Assembly (NCBI GenBank): GCA_026002995.1
Contig: BPGK01000001.1
Location: 2,046,001 to 2,110,000 of the forward strand
From: Gaiellaceae bacterium
Lineage (GTDB): Bacteria; Actinomycetota; Thermoleophilia; Gaiellales; Gaiellaceae
Length of the DNA stretch: 64,000 nt
Reading direction: 5' to 3'
Shown: one piece after another, positions 12,432 to 20,851 of the stretch
How the letters are laid out: every line of letters starts with the position of its first letter
How positions within the stretch are numbered: position 1 is the stretch's first letter
Notes under the pieces: generated by a model
Told to the model about the DNA's origin: nothing
Database searches by the model: none
What the model saw: only the letters and a program-made list of their open reading frames with translations
Position numbers and translations under genes: made by a program

Positions 12432-12473
12432 CTGGTTCCGCCTATCGGCAGCCCTCACAGGCCCCTTGAGGCG

Positions 12474-12965
12474 CTAGAAGTCGCTCCCGAAGACCGAGGT
12501 GACCCGCGCGAGCACGCGCGAGCTCGAAGGCCTGCGGACGACCACTGTGACCTGCTTGACCGGGGCGCCGCCGGTCGGGGCGGACTCGACGATGTACGTG
12601 TCGACGCGGTACGTGCGGCCGTCGGGACCGGTGACCTCCTGCGAAGGAGTGCACGTGGCGACGAGCGGGCTGCAGGTCTGGTTGACGAGCGGCGTGACGT
12701 AGGCCTCATCGCCGGTGTACGTCGCGTCGACGGACGCGAGGGCGCTCGTGTCGAGGTAGATGTCGGCGTAGCGGATCGCGCGGAAGCGCTCGAGCTGCCG
12801 GTCGGCGACGGCGGCGGAGGTCGATGCCTCCGCCGACCTGCGCAGGGTCACGAAGCCCGAGTTGAGCGTCAGCAGGATCGCGAGGATCCCGATGTTGATC
12901 AGGACGATCGCGGCGAGCAGCTCGACGAGCGCAAAGCCGCTCCCGCTGCGGGCGCGCGCACCCAT
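12474..12965 (-). CDS. Type IV minor pilin / pseudopilin (PilV-like)
   Basis: A 163-residue prepilin-like protein. A short basic leader MGARARSGSG precedes FALVELLAAIVLINIGILAI, with Gly before Phe as the prepilin peptidase site, Glu at position +5 and a hydrophobic helix. This N terminus, and the length, resemble minor pilins such as PilV or pseudopilin GspI. Two Cys lie close together in the C-terminal part, possibly a disulfide. It lies between pilC and the protein after pilO and is presumably a minor subunit that primes assembly. Confidence 0.82.
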   Translation of the reverse strand: MGARARSGSGFALVELLAAIVLINIGILAILLTLNSGFVTLRRSAEASTSAAVADRQLERFRAIRYADIYLDTSALASVDATYTGDEAYVTPLVNQTCSPLVATCTPSQEVTGPDGRTYRVDTYIVESAPTGGAPVKQVTVVVRRPSSSRVLARVTSVFGSDF

Positions 12966-12967
12966 CG

Positions 12968-13696
12968 CTACGGCGTCGCGCCGGCCCCGGGCTGTGACGC
13001 CGGGGGCGTACGCTCCACTGCGGGGGCGCCGCTTCCGACCGAGACGAGGACGAGCCTGTAGGTCGCGCCGGTCGCCGTGTTCTCGAGGACGACGGGCTTG
13101 CCGAGCGTGAGGACAGTCGTCTTCGCTCCGTTGGCGTAGGCGCCTCCGGCGATCCCGATGGTGACCGCCTTCGCGCGCGGCTTCTCCGCGACGAGGACGA
13201 AGACGGGGTCGGCTGCGGGGAAGGCCGAGCCCGGGGCGACGGGCTCGGGGGCGCCGTTCACCCGGATGACCGTGACCGACGGCTTCCCGCCGGTCGCGAA
13301 CTCCCGGCGGGTGACGTCGCCTCCCGCAGCGCCCTTCTTCGTGCCGGCCGAGCCGGAGCCCTCGCTCGTGGCACCGTCGGAGGCCGTCACGACCTGCTGC
13401 ACGAAGGGATCCTTCTTCGCGAAGAGTCCGAAGGCGCGGAGCTTCGTTCCTTCGCTCGCAGGCAGCGCGACCTCCTCGCCGCTTCGAACTGACGGAGTGC
13501 CCGGCGTGGAGCTCCCCGGTGTGGCCGCAGACGCCGTCGAGGTCGACGTCGTCGGCCGGGCCGAGGTCTGCGTCCCGGACGACCCCCCGAGGATCTTCGG
13601 GAGCTGGATCGCGAGTAGGACGATCAGGACGACGCCGCCGACGGCGACGAAGATCTTCTGCTTGCGCTCGCGGGCCGCTCGCTGCTCGGAGGTCAT
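12968..13696 (-). CDS. Single-pass membrane protein in the PilP position
   Basis: A 242-residue protein with a basic N terminus (MTSEQRAARERKQK), one transmembrane helix (IFVAVGGVVLIVLLAIQLPK), a Thr/Ser/Pro/Ala-rich linker of about 45 residues and a beta-rich C-terminal domain. Its ATG overlaps the pilO stop (ATGA), so it is translationally coupled to pilO, where pilP stands in proteobacterial pilMNOPQ operons. Sequence similarity to PilP is not obvious, and there is no outer-membrane secretin nearby. An alignment-complex partner of PilN/PilO is a reasonable guess. Confidence 0.6.
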   Translation of the reverse strand: MTSEQRAARERKQKIFVAVGGVVLIVLLAIQLPKILGGSSGTQTSARPTTSTSTASAATPGSSTPGTPSVRSGEEVALPASEGTKLRAFGLFAKKDPFVQQVVTASDGATSEGSGSAGTKKGAAGGDVTRREFATGGKPSVTVIRVNGAPEPVAPGSAFPAADPVFVLVAEKPRAKAVTIGIAGGAYANGAKTTVLTLGKPVVLENTATGATYRLVLVSVGSGAPAVERTPPASQPGAGATP

Positions 13697-14361
13697 GAGG
13701 TCCTCCCTGCCGCTTCCGTTCCGGAGGACGTGCCGTCGGAAGAGCTCGTCGAGGAGGTCGACTGCGCGGGGGTGAGCGGACCGTCGTAGACGTACGCGTT
13801 CAGGACGACCGTCCCGTCGAGCCTCGGAAACCCGCGCTCCTGCGACTCGACGAGCTCCACGCTCTGCACGTCGAGCAGACGACCTCTCGCGCGCACCCGG
13901 TTCCCACGGACGGCGACGAGGCCGCGCGCGGCGCGCAGGAAGCGCGTGATCTGGAAGTACCCCCCGTCGAGCGAGACGGTGACGGGGATCATCGTCGCTC
14001 CACCCGACCCGACGGTCGCCGTCCCGGGCGAGATCGACCGAAGCGTGACGCCGCTCCGCCGCGCGAGCGCGCTCAGCTCGAGGACGAGGCCCGCCTGATC
14101 GGCGCTCGAGGGCATGGCCTTCACGAGCTGGAGCACCTCCGCGACGGGAACGCGCGCGGAGGCCGGCGAGGGCCGGCTCGCGGCCGCCCGCGCGGCGACG
14201 AGGCGCGCTTGGGCCGCGACGACCTCATCGCCGAGGCGGGCGACTTCTGCCCGCTTCGGGGAGACGAGCACGAACCAGGCACCCGCCGCGTACAGGAGGA
14301 GCGCGAGCGCGGCAAGCGCGAGCGTGGCGCGCGGGGAGAGCGCTGCCAGGCGCTGTCTCAC
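13693..14361 (-). CDS. pilO: Type IV pilus assembly protein PilO
   Basis: PilO forms the inner-membrane alignment complex with PilN. The 222-residue protein starts at GTG 14361, with GGAGG seven bases upstream, and the GTG overlaps the pilN stop as GTGA. It has a short cytoplasmic start, one transmembrane helix (ATLALAALALLLYAAGAWFVL), a coiled-coil region (EVARLGDEVVAAQARLVAARA) and a ferredoxin-like C-terminal domain with YFQITRFLRAARGLVAVRG. A low-complexity Ser/Thr tail ends the protein. The overlapping frame upstream is not coding. Confidence 0.88.
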   Translation of the reverse strand: MRQRLAALSPRATLALAALALLLYAAGAWFVLVSPKRAEVARLGDEVVAAQARLVAARAAASRPSPASARVPVAEVLQLVKAMPSSADQAGLVLELSALARRSGVTLRSISPGTATVGSGGATMIPVTVSLDGGYFQITRFLRAARGLVAVRGNRVRARGRLLDVQSVELVESQERGFPRLDGTVVLNAYVYDGPLTPAQSTSSTSSSDGTSSGTEAAGRTS

Positions 14362-15029
14362 GACGCGCCTCCGGGCTGCACCGAGGCGAGAACGGTGAAC
14401 GTGACGACGGGCTTCTGCTTCCGCACGTCCGTGGGCTGCTGCGCCGTCTTCGAGCCGGCGGGCGTCGCCGCTTGCTCGGGCACGACGAGCGCGGTCCCCG
14501 CGAGCGTCACGCCGGTCAGCGAGGGCAACGCGGCGAGCCGCGTGAGCACTCTCGCGACAGACTCGTGCGAGTACGTCGCCCCCTCGATCGTCACCCCGCG
14601 CGCGACGTCTGTCGCCGCCTTCGTCGCCGGCGTCGCTGCGGTCGGGGAGGATGGCGCGGGAGCCGCCGCCGCGATCCCGGTGAGCCACGCATCCTCCGGC
14701 AAGACGAGTGCGAGCTGCTGGAGCAGGCGGTCGAACGCGACGCGGCGGGAGACGGCCGCGGACAGCGCCGCGAGACGGTTCGTCCGCTCCTGCTGAAGCG
14801 CAGCCGGTGCGACCGCCGGTGCGGCAGCGGTGGGGATCCTTGCGATCGCGGCCTCCACCGCCGCGACCTCGGAGCGCAGCGACTCGGCCTCGTTTCCGGC
14901 CGACAGGAAGGACAGGGCAAGGACGACCGTGACCGCCACGAACCCCCCTGCCGTCGCGAGGAACGGAAGCCGAGACGAGCCGGCCCGCCGCGTGGCGTCG
15001 TCGCGTGGGAGGAGGTTGACGGCGCGCAT
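14358..15029 (-). CDS. pilN: Type IV pilus assembly protein PilN
   Basis: PilN links cytoplasmic PilM to periplasmic/exterior PilO. The 223-residue protein has the diagnostic N-terminal PilM-binding motif in MRAVNLLPRDDATRR, one transmembrane helix around ATAGGFVAVTVVLALSFL, a coiled coil and a C-terminal domain containing VARVLTRLAALPSLTGVTL. It begins immediately after the pilM stop (15030) and overlaps pilO by four bases. Length and layout are as expected. Confidence 0.92.
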   Translation of the reverse strand: MRAVNLLPRDDATRRAGSSRLPFLATAGGFVAVTVVLALSFLSAGNEAESLRSEVAAVEAAIARIPTAAAPAVAPAALQQERTNRLAALSAAVSRRVAFDRLLQQLALVLPEDAWLTGIAAAAPAPSSPTAATPATKAATDVARGVTIEGATYSHESVARVLTRLAALPSLTGVTLAGTALVVPEQAATPAGSKTAQQPTDVRKQKPVVTFTVLASVQPGGAS

Positions 15030-16358
15030 CTAGTCCTCGATCCCCAGTCCGATCGCGACAGCGAAGGAGCCGATCTGGTCGATCCGCCCGACCCCTTCGG
15101 AGACGTGCATGCGGCGCAGCGGATCACCGACGCGGACGGGTACGCCGAGCAGCCGTCCGAGCTCCTCCGGGAGCCCGCTGAGGTGCGCCGAGCCACCCGT
15201 GAGCTGGATCTCGCCGATCCCGAGAGCTCCGGGCTGCGCCTGGTAGAACTGGAGCGACGCGACGAGCTCGCGCGCGAACGATTCGAGCGCGCTGCGCGCC
15301 GCCTCGCGCACCGCCGCAACCTGCCCCGGAGCGAGCCCCTCGATCGGCCGGTCTTCGACGAGCGAGAGCTGACGCTTGATGCTCTCGACCTCGCTCGGGG
15401 CCAGGTCGAGCGCGCGCGCGATGACGACGTTCAGCGACCAACCGCCCCAGTCGAGAACGCGCGTGAAGTCGCAGTAGCGCCCGGTCGAGACGGCGATCGT
15501 CGTCCGGTCGTGCCCGATCGTGACGCCGACGAGCGCACCGCCCCCCGGGAAGGTGTCGGTCGGCGCGGCGAGCGCGCGGAGCAGCGCGAACGCTTCCAGG
15601 TCGATGCCCGCGAGCTCGAGGCCGGCGCCGCGACACGCGAGCAGGTAGCGGTCGACGACGTCTCGGTACGCGACGACGAGCAGGATGCGGTGCGCACGGG
15701 TTCCGTCCTCGCGCTCCTCCTCGCTGAGGACGACGTAGTCGAGCACGGCCTGCTCGAGCGGGATCGGGAGCACCTCCTCGGCTCGGAAGCGAATCGCGTT
15801 GTCGAGCTGCGCCTCGTCGTGGACGCCTTCGATCTCGAACACGCGGACGCCGATGCGGTTGGTGGAGATTCCGAGCCGGATCCCCTTCTTCGGGAGCTTG
15901 TGCGTGTCGAAGAACCGCTTGAGAGCCCTCGCGAGCGCGTCGGGATCGCGCACCTCGCCCGAGGCGACGAGACCCGGCTCGAGCGGCATGCGAACGGCCT
16001 CGACGAGCTCGGGAGCGCCGTTGTTCGACACGTACGCAGCGGCGATCTGGGAGGCGCCGATCTCGAGCCCGACGAGCTTCTTCGTCGCCTTCCCCTTGCC
16101 GCGCTCGCGGCGCGGCCACCGCTCGCGGCGCGGTCCCTCCGGGCCCCGTGCGCGCTCCTCCTTCGCGACGGCCTTCCGCTCCGACTTCGTCCGCTTCTCC
16201 GCCGCCTTCGCCTCGGCCAGCGCCCGCTTCTCCGCCTCGCGGGCCGCCTTCGCCTGCGCCCGCCGCTCGCGTCTCGTCAGCTCACCAGCCCCGGGCTCGC
16301 GGGCACCGCGACGGAAGAGGCGCCGCCGCTTCTCCTGATCGTGCCGCAGCGCGCTCAT
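15030..16358 (-). CDS. pilM: Type IV pilus assembly protein PilM with basic N-terminal extension
   Basis: PilM is an actin-like ATPase-fold protein under the inner membrane that binds the PilN tail. The core starts near residue 93 with KKLVGLEIGASQIAAAYVS and shows ALVGVTIGHDRTTIAVSTG and IGEIQLTGGSAHLSGLPEEL, the nucleotide-binding signatures. The first 90 residues are an unusual extension of Arg, Lys, Glu and Ala, probably a long charged helix; typical PilM has none. ATG 16358 overlaps the pilT stop by one base (TGATG). The extension may be real, or translation may start later, but no better start with a ribosome binding site is seen. Confidence 0.92.
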   Translation of the reverse strand: MSALRHDQEKRRRLFRRGAREPGAGELTRRERRAQAKAAREAEKRALAEAKAAEKRTKSERKAVAKEERARGPEGPRRERWPRRERGKGKATKKLVGLEIGASQIAAAYVSNNGAPELVEAVRMPLEPGLVASGEVRDPDALARALKRFFDTHKLPKKGIRLGISTNRIGVRVFEIEGVHDEAQLDNAIRFRAEEVLPIPLEQAVLDYVVLSEEEREDGTRAHRILLVVAYRDVVDRYLLACRGAGLELAGIDLEAFALLRALAAPTDTFPGGGALVGVTIGHDRTTIAVSTGRYCDFTRVLDWGGWSLNVVIARALDLAPSEVESIKRQLSLVEDRPIEGLAPGQVAAVREAARSALESFARELVASLQFYQAQPGALGIGEIQLTGGSAHLSGLPEELGRLLGVPVRVGDPLRRMHVSEGVGRIDQIGSFAVAIGLGIED

Positions 16359-17524
16359 CAGCCGCTCCCGGCGAGTCGGAGACCGCCTGCGGGCTGCTCG
16401 GGAGGCGAGGCAAGGGTCACGGGGATGCCACTGCGTTCGAGCATCCCGACGAGCTCGTCCCTGCGGCTCGAGACCGTGAGCGCGGTCTCGATGGTGATGA
16501 CGCGCTTCTGGACGAGCTCGACGAGACCGTGCTCCATCGTCTGCATGCCGCGCTGGAGGCCGGTCTGCATGACGGAGTAGACCTGCTCGATCTTCGCCTG
16601 GCGGATGAGGTTCCGGACTGCGTCGTCGGGGAGGAGGATCTCGAGGCAGGCCACGCGCCCCGATCCGTCCGCAGTCGGGAGCAGCGCCTGCGTGACGATG
16701 CCCTGCAAGGTGCCGGCGAGCTGCATGCGCACCTGCTCCTGCTGCGCCGGCGGGAAGACGTCGATGATGCGATCGATCGTCGACGGCGCGCTCTGCGTAT
16801 GCAGGGTCGCGAGCACGAGGTGGCCGGTCTCGGCGGCGGTGAGCGCGGTCGAGATCGTCTCCAGGTCGCGCATCTCGCCGAGCAGGATCACGTCGGGGTC
16901 CTGGCGCAACGCCGCGCGCAGTGCCTCGGCGAACGTCGTCGCGTCGGTCCCGATCTCCCGCTGCGTCACGACGCAGCGCTTGTGCCGATGCACGAACTCG
17001 ATCGGATCCTCGATCGTGAGGATGTGGTGCGCCTTCGAGCGATTCACCTCGTCGATCATCGCCGCGAGCGTCGTCGACTTCCCCGAGCCGGTCGGCCCGG
17101 TGACGAGAACGAGCCCGCGGGGCCGCATGGCGAGCGCCCGAAGCGACGCGGGCAGGCCGAGCTCCTCGAGCGTCTTGAGGTCGGTGGGGATGTGCCGGAA
17201 CGCGGCCGCGAGGGAGTCGCGCTGGAAGTGGACGTTGACGCGGAAGCGGCCGAGGCCCGGGACACCGTGGCCGAAGTCGAGCTGGCGCTCGACCTCGAGC
17301 TGCTTCTGCTGCTCGGTCGAGAGGATCCGGTAGAGCAGCGCGCGGCTGTCGTCGGGCATGACCTTCGGCGCGCCGTCGAGCGCGACGAGCTCACCGTGCA
17401 CCCGGATCGTCGGCGGAGCGCCGGGGACGAGGTGCAGGTCGGAGGCCTTCGCCTCCACCATGCGCGCGAGCAGGTCGTCGATCGAGGTCGCCGGGGCGTC
17501 CATGGACAGGGTGCGTATCGGCAC
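16358..17524 (-). CDS. pilT: Type IV pilus retraction ATPase PilT
   Basis: PilT powers pilus retraction. The 388-residue protein has Walker A GPTGSGKS at residues 143-150, the Asp box region HHILTIEDPIEFVH, Walker B DPDVILLGEMRD and the His box GHLVLATLHTQSAPSTIDRI. The start is GTG 17524; ATG 17503 is an alternative, but the second PilT-like protein at 24 kb shares the same P-x-x-x-x-S-M-D beginning, which favours the GTG. It is the first gene of the minus-strand pilus operon and is divergent from pilA across 162 bp. Confidence 0.93.
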   Translation of the reverse strand: MPIRTLSMDAPATSIDDLLARMVEAKASDLHLVPGAPPTIRVHGELVALDGAPKVMPDDSRALLYRILSTEQQKQLEVERQLDFGHGVPGLGRFRVNVHFQRDSLAAAFRHIPTDLKTLEELGLPASLRALAMRPRGLVLVTGPTGSGKSTTLAAMIDEVNRSKAHHILTIEDPIEFVHRHKRCVVTQREIGTDATTFAEALRAALRQDPDVILLGEMRDLETISTALTAAETGHLVLATLHTQSAPSTIDRIIDVFPPAQQEQVRMQLAGTLQGIVTQALLPTADGSGRVACLEILLPDDAVRNLIRQAKIEQVYSVMQTGLQRGMQTMEHGLVELVQKRVITIETALTVSSRRDELVGMLERSGIPVTLASPPEQPAGGLRLAGSG

Positions 17525-17686
17525 GCCTCCGTCCGGGCTTGAGCGAGCGACACCTCCCGGCTCCCGCGCACCGACCTCCCACGCGACTCACCCGCGAAAT
17601 CACCCGTTTTGGGGTAGGTCCCGCGCGGCTTCCATCCGATGCCCGCCCCGTATCCGCGTCCCCTACCACTGCGGAAGGAGCACCAG
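17525..17686. promoter_or_regulatory. Divergent promoter region between pilT and pilA
   Basis: The 162-bp gap must hold promoters for the pilT operon and for pilA. It contains an imperfect palindrome around ACCCGTTTTGGGGT (near 17603-17616) and a TATCCG box at 17651-17656 pointing toward pilA. AAGGAG at 17675-17680 is the pilA ribosome binding site. Boxes were assigned by eye and are weak. Confidence 0.4.
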
Positions 17687-18073
17687 ATGATCCAGCGGAT
17701 CCGGCAGCGACTCGACGCGAGCTCGGCCCAGGGCGGCTTCACCCTGATCGAGCTCCTCGTCGTGATCGTCATCATCGGCATCCTCCTCGCCATCGCCGTC
17801 CCGTCCTACCTCGGGTTCCGCGAGCGGGCGAACGACAGCGCGGCCCAGTCCAACGTCCGGGCGGCGCTCCCGGCCGTCGAGGCGTACTACGCCGACAACG
17901 GCACCTACAGCGGTATGGACCTGGCGGCGCTGCAGGCGATCGACCAGAACGTCTCGCTCGACGGCGATCCGGACGTCACCGCGACGACGTACTGCATCCA
18001 GAGCACGGTCGGCGGCCAGACCTGGAGCATCTCCGGCCCGGGCGACACGACCCCTGCCGAGGCGGCCTGCTAG
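17687..18073 (+). CDS. pilA: Major type IV pilin PilA
   Basis: The 128-residue prepilin has a 17-residue leader, cleavage between Gly17 and Phe18, Glu at +5 and the hydrophobic helix of GFTLIELLVVIVIIGILLAI. The globular part has two Cys near the C terminus, giving a D-region disulfide. ATG 17687 is preceded by AAGGAG; the open frame upstream is ignored. It is single, divergent from pilT, and followed by a strong stem-loop, as expected for a highly expressed major subunit. A pseudopilin role is possible but less likely. Confidence 0.93.
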   Translation: MIQRIRQRLDASSAQGGFTLIELLVVIVIIGILLAIAVPSYLGFRERANDSAAQSNVRAALPAVEAYYADNGTYSGMDLAALQAIDQNVSLDGDPDVTATTYCIQSTVGGQTWSISGPGDTTPAEAAC

Positions 18074-18103
18074 GCACCGCCTGAAGGAAGAAGCGGCGCG
18101 ACG

Positions 18104-18127
18104 GAGGGCGCGGGCGACCGCGCCCTC
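18104..18127 (+). terminator. Stem-loop terminator after pilA
   Basis: GAGGGCGCGG and its complement form a perfect 10-bp stem capped by a GCGA tetraloop, 30 bp after the pilA stop. There is only a weak T/C stretch afterwards. It probably ends or protects the pilA transcript. Confidence 0.65.
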
Positions 18128-18185
18128 TCTCGTGCTCGCGGCGGCTTCGGTAAAGCGTCGCCGGCCCACTGCCGATACCCACCTC

Positions 18186-18725
18186 GTGACCGCCACCCTG
18201 AGCCCGCCCGTTCGCGTCGCCGTCGTCGTCGGCCTCCTCGCCGCGACCGGCCTCGCCGCCGCCTTCTTCCTCCTCGGCCGCACGGCCACCGACGCGGCGC
18301 CGGTCGCCGTGACGCCGGTCGCTCGGCCGGCAACTCCGACGACCGCGCCGGGGAAGCCGGCGCGGGCACAGTCGCCGAAGCCGGCCCGGCGCGTCCCCGC
18401 GAGCCCGACGAGCGGCCTCCCGGCCCCCGTCGACCGCGCCCTGCGCGCACGCAAGGTCGTCGTCGTGAGCGTCTACCTCCCCGGCTCGCCCGTCGACGCG
18501 CTCGTCCGCGCCGAGGCCCGGGCTGGGGCGGCGAAGGCCGGCGCGGCCTACGTCGCGATCCGGGCCACGAGCTCGAAGCTCCTCGCGCCGCTCGTCGCGA
18601 AGGCCGGCGTCCCGCCGGAGCCGGCCGTGATCGTCGTCAGGCGACCCGGCGAGGTCGTCGCCACCTTCGGCGTGACCGACCGCGACCTCGTCGCGCAGGC
18701 CGCTCTACACGCGAAGAGACGGTGA
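18186..18725 (+). CDS. Membrane-anchored protein of unknown function
   Basis: A 179-residue protein starting at GTG 18186 (MTATLSPPVRVAVVVGLLAA). It has one N-terminal transmembrane segment, a Pro/Ala/Thr-rich linker of about 45 residues and a C-terminal alpha/beta domain from about residue 85. That domain has RKVVVVSVYLPGSPVDALVR and a repeated beta-strand pattern vaguely like a thioredoxin fold, but no CxxC motif. Located between pilA and pilB, so a role at the pilus is possible. Its stop overlaps the start of the next gene (GTGA). Confidence 0.6.
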   Translation: MTATLSPPVRVAVVVGLLAATGLAAAFFLLGRTATDAAPVAVTPVARPATPTTAPGKPARAQSPKPARRVPASPTSGLPAPVDRALRARKVVVVSVYLPGSPVDALVRAEARAGAAKAGAAYVAIRATSSKLLAPLVAKAGVPPEPAVIVVRRPGEVVATFGVTDRDLVAQAALHAKRR

Positions 18726-18991
18726 GCGAGGCAGTCGCGCAGGAGACGCCCGGGCGGGAGCTCTACGTCCGCCACGCGCGGCGCAACGGCGAGTCCGTCG
18801 TCCTCCTCCGCGCGGTCGATCAGGGCGTGCGCTGCGTCGTCGAGGTCGACGTCTGGCGCGGCGACGGACACTCGTACGCGCCCGAGAAGGCCGGGCCGTA
18901 CGTCTTCCCGAGCCCGGTCGAGGCGACCCGCTTCGTCACCGACGCGGTGGAGGCGCTGATCGCGCTCGGCTGCGACGTGCGCGCGTCCTAG
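18722..18991 (+). CDS. Small protein of unknown function coupled to the membrane protein upstream
   Basis: An 89-residue soluble protein starting at GTG 18722, overlapping the previous stop by four bases, which implies translational coupling. It reads VRHARRNGESVVLLRAVDQ and ends in a predicted helix TRFVTDAVEALIALGCDV. No family is recognised. Convergent with pilB, 30 bp away. Confidence 0.6.
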   Translation: MSEAVAQETPGRELYVRHARRNGESVVLLRAVDQGVRCVVEVDVWRGDGHSYAPEKAGPYVFPSPVEATRFVTDAVEALIALGCDVRAS

Positions 18992-19021
18992 CAACGCGCG
19001 CACACGGCTGTCGCCCGCGTC

Positions 19022-20794
19022 CTACGCCAGGACGCGAGCGAGCTCTTCGACCGACGTGAGGCCCGCGGCCACCTTCTCCATCCCGTCGTCCCAGAGCAGC
19101 CGCATCCCGCTCTTCAACGCAGCGCGCTCGATCTCGTCGCGACTTGCGTGCTGGACGGCGAGAGCCGCGATCTCCTCGGTCATGCGCAGGAGCTGGAAGA
19201 TCCCGATGCGGCCCGAGTAGCCGGTGTGGTTGCAGCGCGGGCAGCCTCTCTTGCGGTAGAAGACGATCCCGTCGTAGGCCTGCACGACGTCGTGCGACAC
19301 GCGCGCCTCGAGGAGGTCGGCCTCGGTCGGCTGGTAGGCCTCGCAGCAGTGCGTGCAGAGCTTGCGCGCAAGCCGCTGCGCGAGCACCGCGGACACCGCG
19401 GCGCCGGTCAGGAAGGGCTCGACACCCATCTCGCCGAGGCGCGTGATGGTCGACGGCGCGTCGTTCGTGTGGAGCGTCGAGAGCACGAAGTGCCCCGTGA
19501 GCGCCGCCTCGATCGAGATCTTCGCCGTCTCGACGTCGCGGATCTCGCCGACCATGACGACATCCGGGTCCGAGCGCAGGATCGAGCGCAGAGCCGAGGC
19601 GAACGTGAGCCCGGCGCGCACGTTGATCTGCACCTGGTTGACGCCGGCGAGCCGATACTCGACCGGATCCTCGACCGTGATGATGTTGATCTCGGGCCGA
19701 TTGATCTGCGCAAGGCAGCCGTAGAGCGTGGTCGACTTGCCCGAGCCGGTGGGGCCGGTGACGAGCAGCGCGCCGGTCGGCCTCCGCACGACTTGCTCGA
19801 GCTGCTCGCGCATCGCCTCGGAGAGCCCGAGCTCGGTGAGCGTCGGCGGGCGGCGCGACTTGTCGAGGAGCCGCATGACGACCTTCTCGCCTTCCACCGT
19901 GGGCAAGGTCGCGACGCGGATGTCGAGCATGCGCCCGACGGCGGTCGCCGAGAGCGAGATCCGGCCGTCCTGGGGCTTCCGCCGCTCCGCGATGTCGAGC
20001 TTCGCGAGCACCTTGAGCCTCGTCGTTACGCCCGCGGCCATCTTCTTCGGAAGCCGCTGCACCTCCCGTAGGACGCCGTCGACGCGGAAGCGGATGACGA
20101 GCGAGTCCTCCTGCGGCTCGAAGTGGACGTCCGACGCGTTCTCCTCGGCCGCCTGGAAGATGATCGCGTTGACGAGCCGGACGAGCGGCCCGTCCGAGAT
20201 TCCGTCGTCGGCCTCGAGGTCGTCTCCCTCGTCGGCGTCCTCGTCGACCGCGACGAAGCTCTCGCTCGCCTCGGCTGTGCGCATGAGCCGCCTGAGCTCG
20301 GTCGCGATGTCCTCCCGCGAAGCGACGCCGAGCTCGAGCTGGTGCCGCGTCGCGAGCCGCAGCGCGTCGATCGCGTGCAGGTCGCCGGGGTCGGCGACGG
20401 CGACCTTGAGGACGTCTTCCTCGAGCGCGTAGGGGACGGCGAGCGCGCGCTCGAGCGTTGGCAGGGGAATCGTCTGCGCGGCCTCGAGCGATACGCCCAC
20501 GGCCGCGAGATCGACGAGCGGGAGGTGGTGACGTGCGGCGAGCATCCGGGCGACGCCGTCCGCGGGCGCGATCCCCTCGTCGATGAGCGCCTGCGTGACC
20601 GACGAGCCCTCGGCGGTGCGCTCGCGGACGAGCGCGAGCTGCTCCCGCTCGAGGAGCTCGGCGCGCTCCAAGACCTCGAGCACGAGCTCGGCCGTCTCGG
20701 TGACCGCGAGCGTCGAGAGCTGCCGATGCCCCGCAGGGTCGTCGGAATCGGCGAGCCCGATCGTTCGCAGCGTGGGTGCCCGGTGAGCGTCCAT
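19022..20794 (-). CDS. pilB: Type IV pilus extension ATPase PilB
   Basis: PilB (GspE family) drives pilin polymerisation. The 590-residue protein has N-terminal MshEN-like segments, the SDVHFEPQEDSLVIRFRVDG motif, Walker A GPTGSGKS at 347-354, Walker B DPDVVMVGEIRD, the His box GHFVLSTLHTNDAPSTITRL and a C-terminal zinc-binding pair of CxxC motifs (LCTHCC and GCPRCNHTG). The ATG start at 20794 is clear. It is followed on the transcript by no close gene and preceded by pilD at 57 bp. Confidence 0.95.
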   Translation of the reverse strand: MDAHRAPTLRTIGLADSDDPAGHRQLSTLAVTETAELVLEVLERAELLEREQLALVRERTAEGSSVTQALIDEGIAPADGVARMLAARHHLPLVDLAAVGVSLEAAQTIPLPTLERALAVPYALEEDVLKVAVADPGDLHAIDALRLATRHQLELGVASREDIATELRRLMRTAEASESFVAVDEDADEGDDLEADDGISDGPLVRLVNAIIFQAAEENASDVHFEPQEDSLVIRFRVDGVLREVQRLPKKMAAGVTTRLKVLAKLDIAERRKPQDGRISLSATAVGRMLDIRVATLPTVEGEKVVMRLLDKSRRPPTLTELGLSEAMREQLEQVVRRPTGALLVTGPTGSGKSTTLYGCLAQINRPEINIITVEDPVEYRLAGVNQVQINVRAGLTFASALRSILRSDPDVVMVGEIRDVETAKISIEAALTGHFVLSTLHTNDAPSTITRLGEMGVEPFLTGAAVSAVLAQRLARKLCTHCCEAYQPTEADLLEARVSHDVVQAYDGIVFYRKRGCPRCNHTGYSGRIGIFQLLRMTEEIAALAVQHASRDEIERAALKSGMRLLWDDGMEKVAAGLTSVEELARVLA

Positions 20795-20851
20795 CAGCGA
20801 TCCCTCGAACGAGTCATCGGCACGAACGGCGCGCGGCTTGACGGCCGCGAG

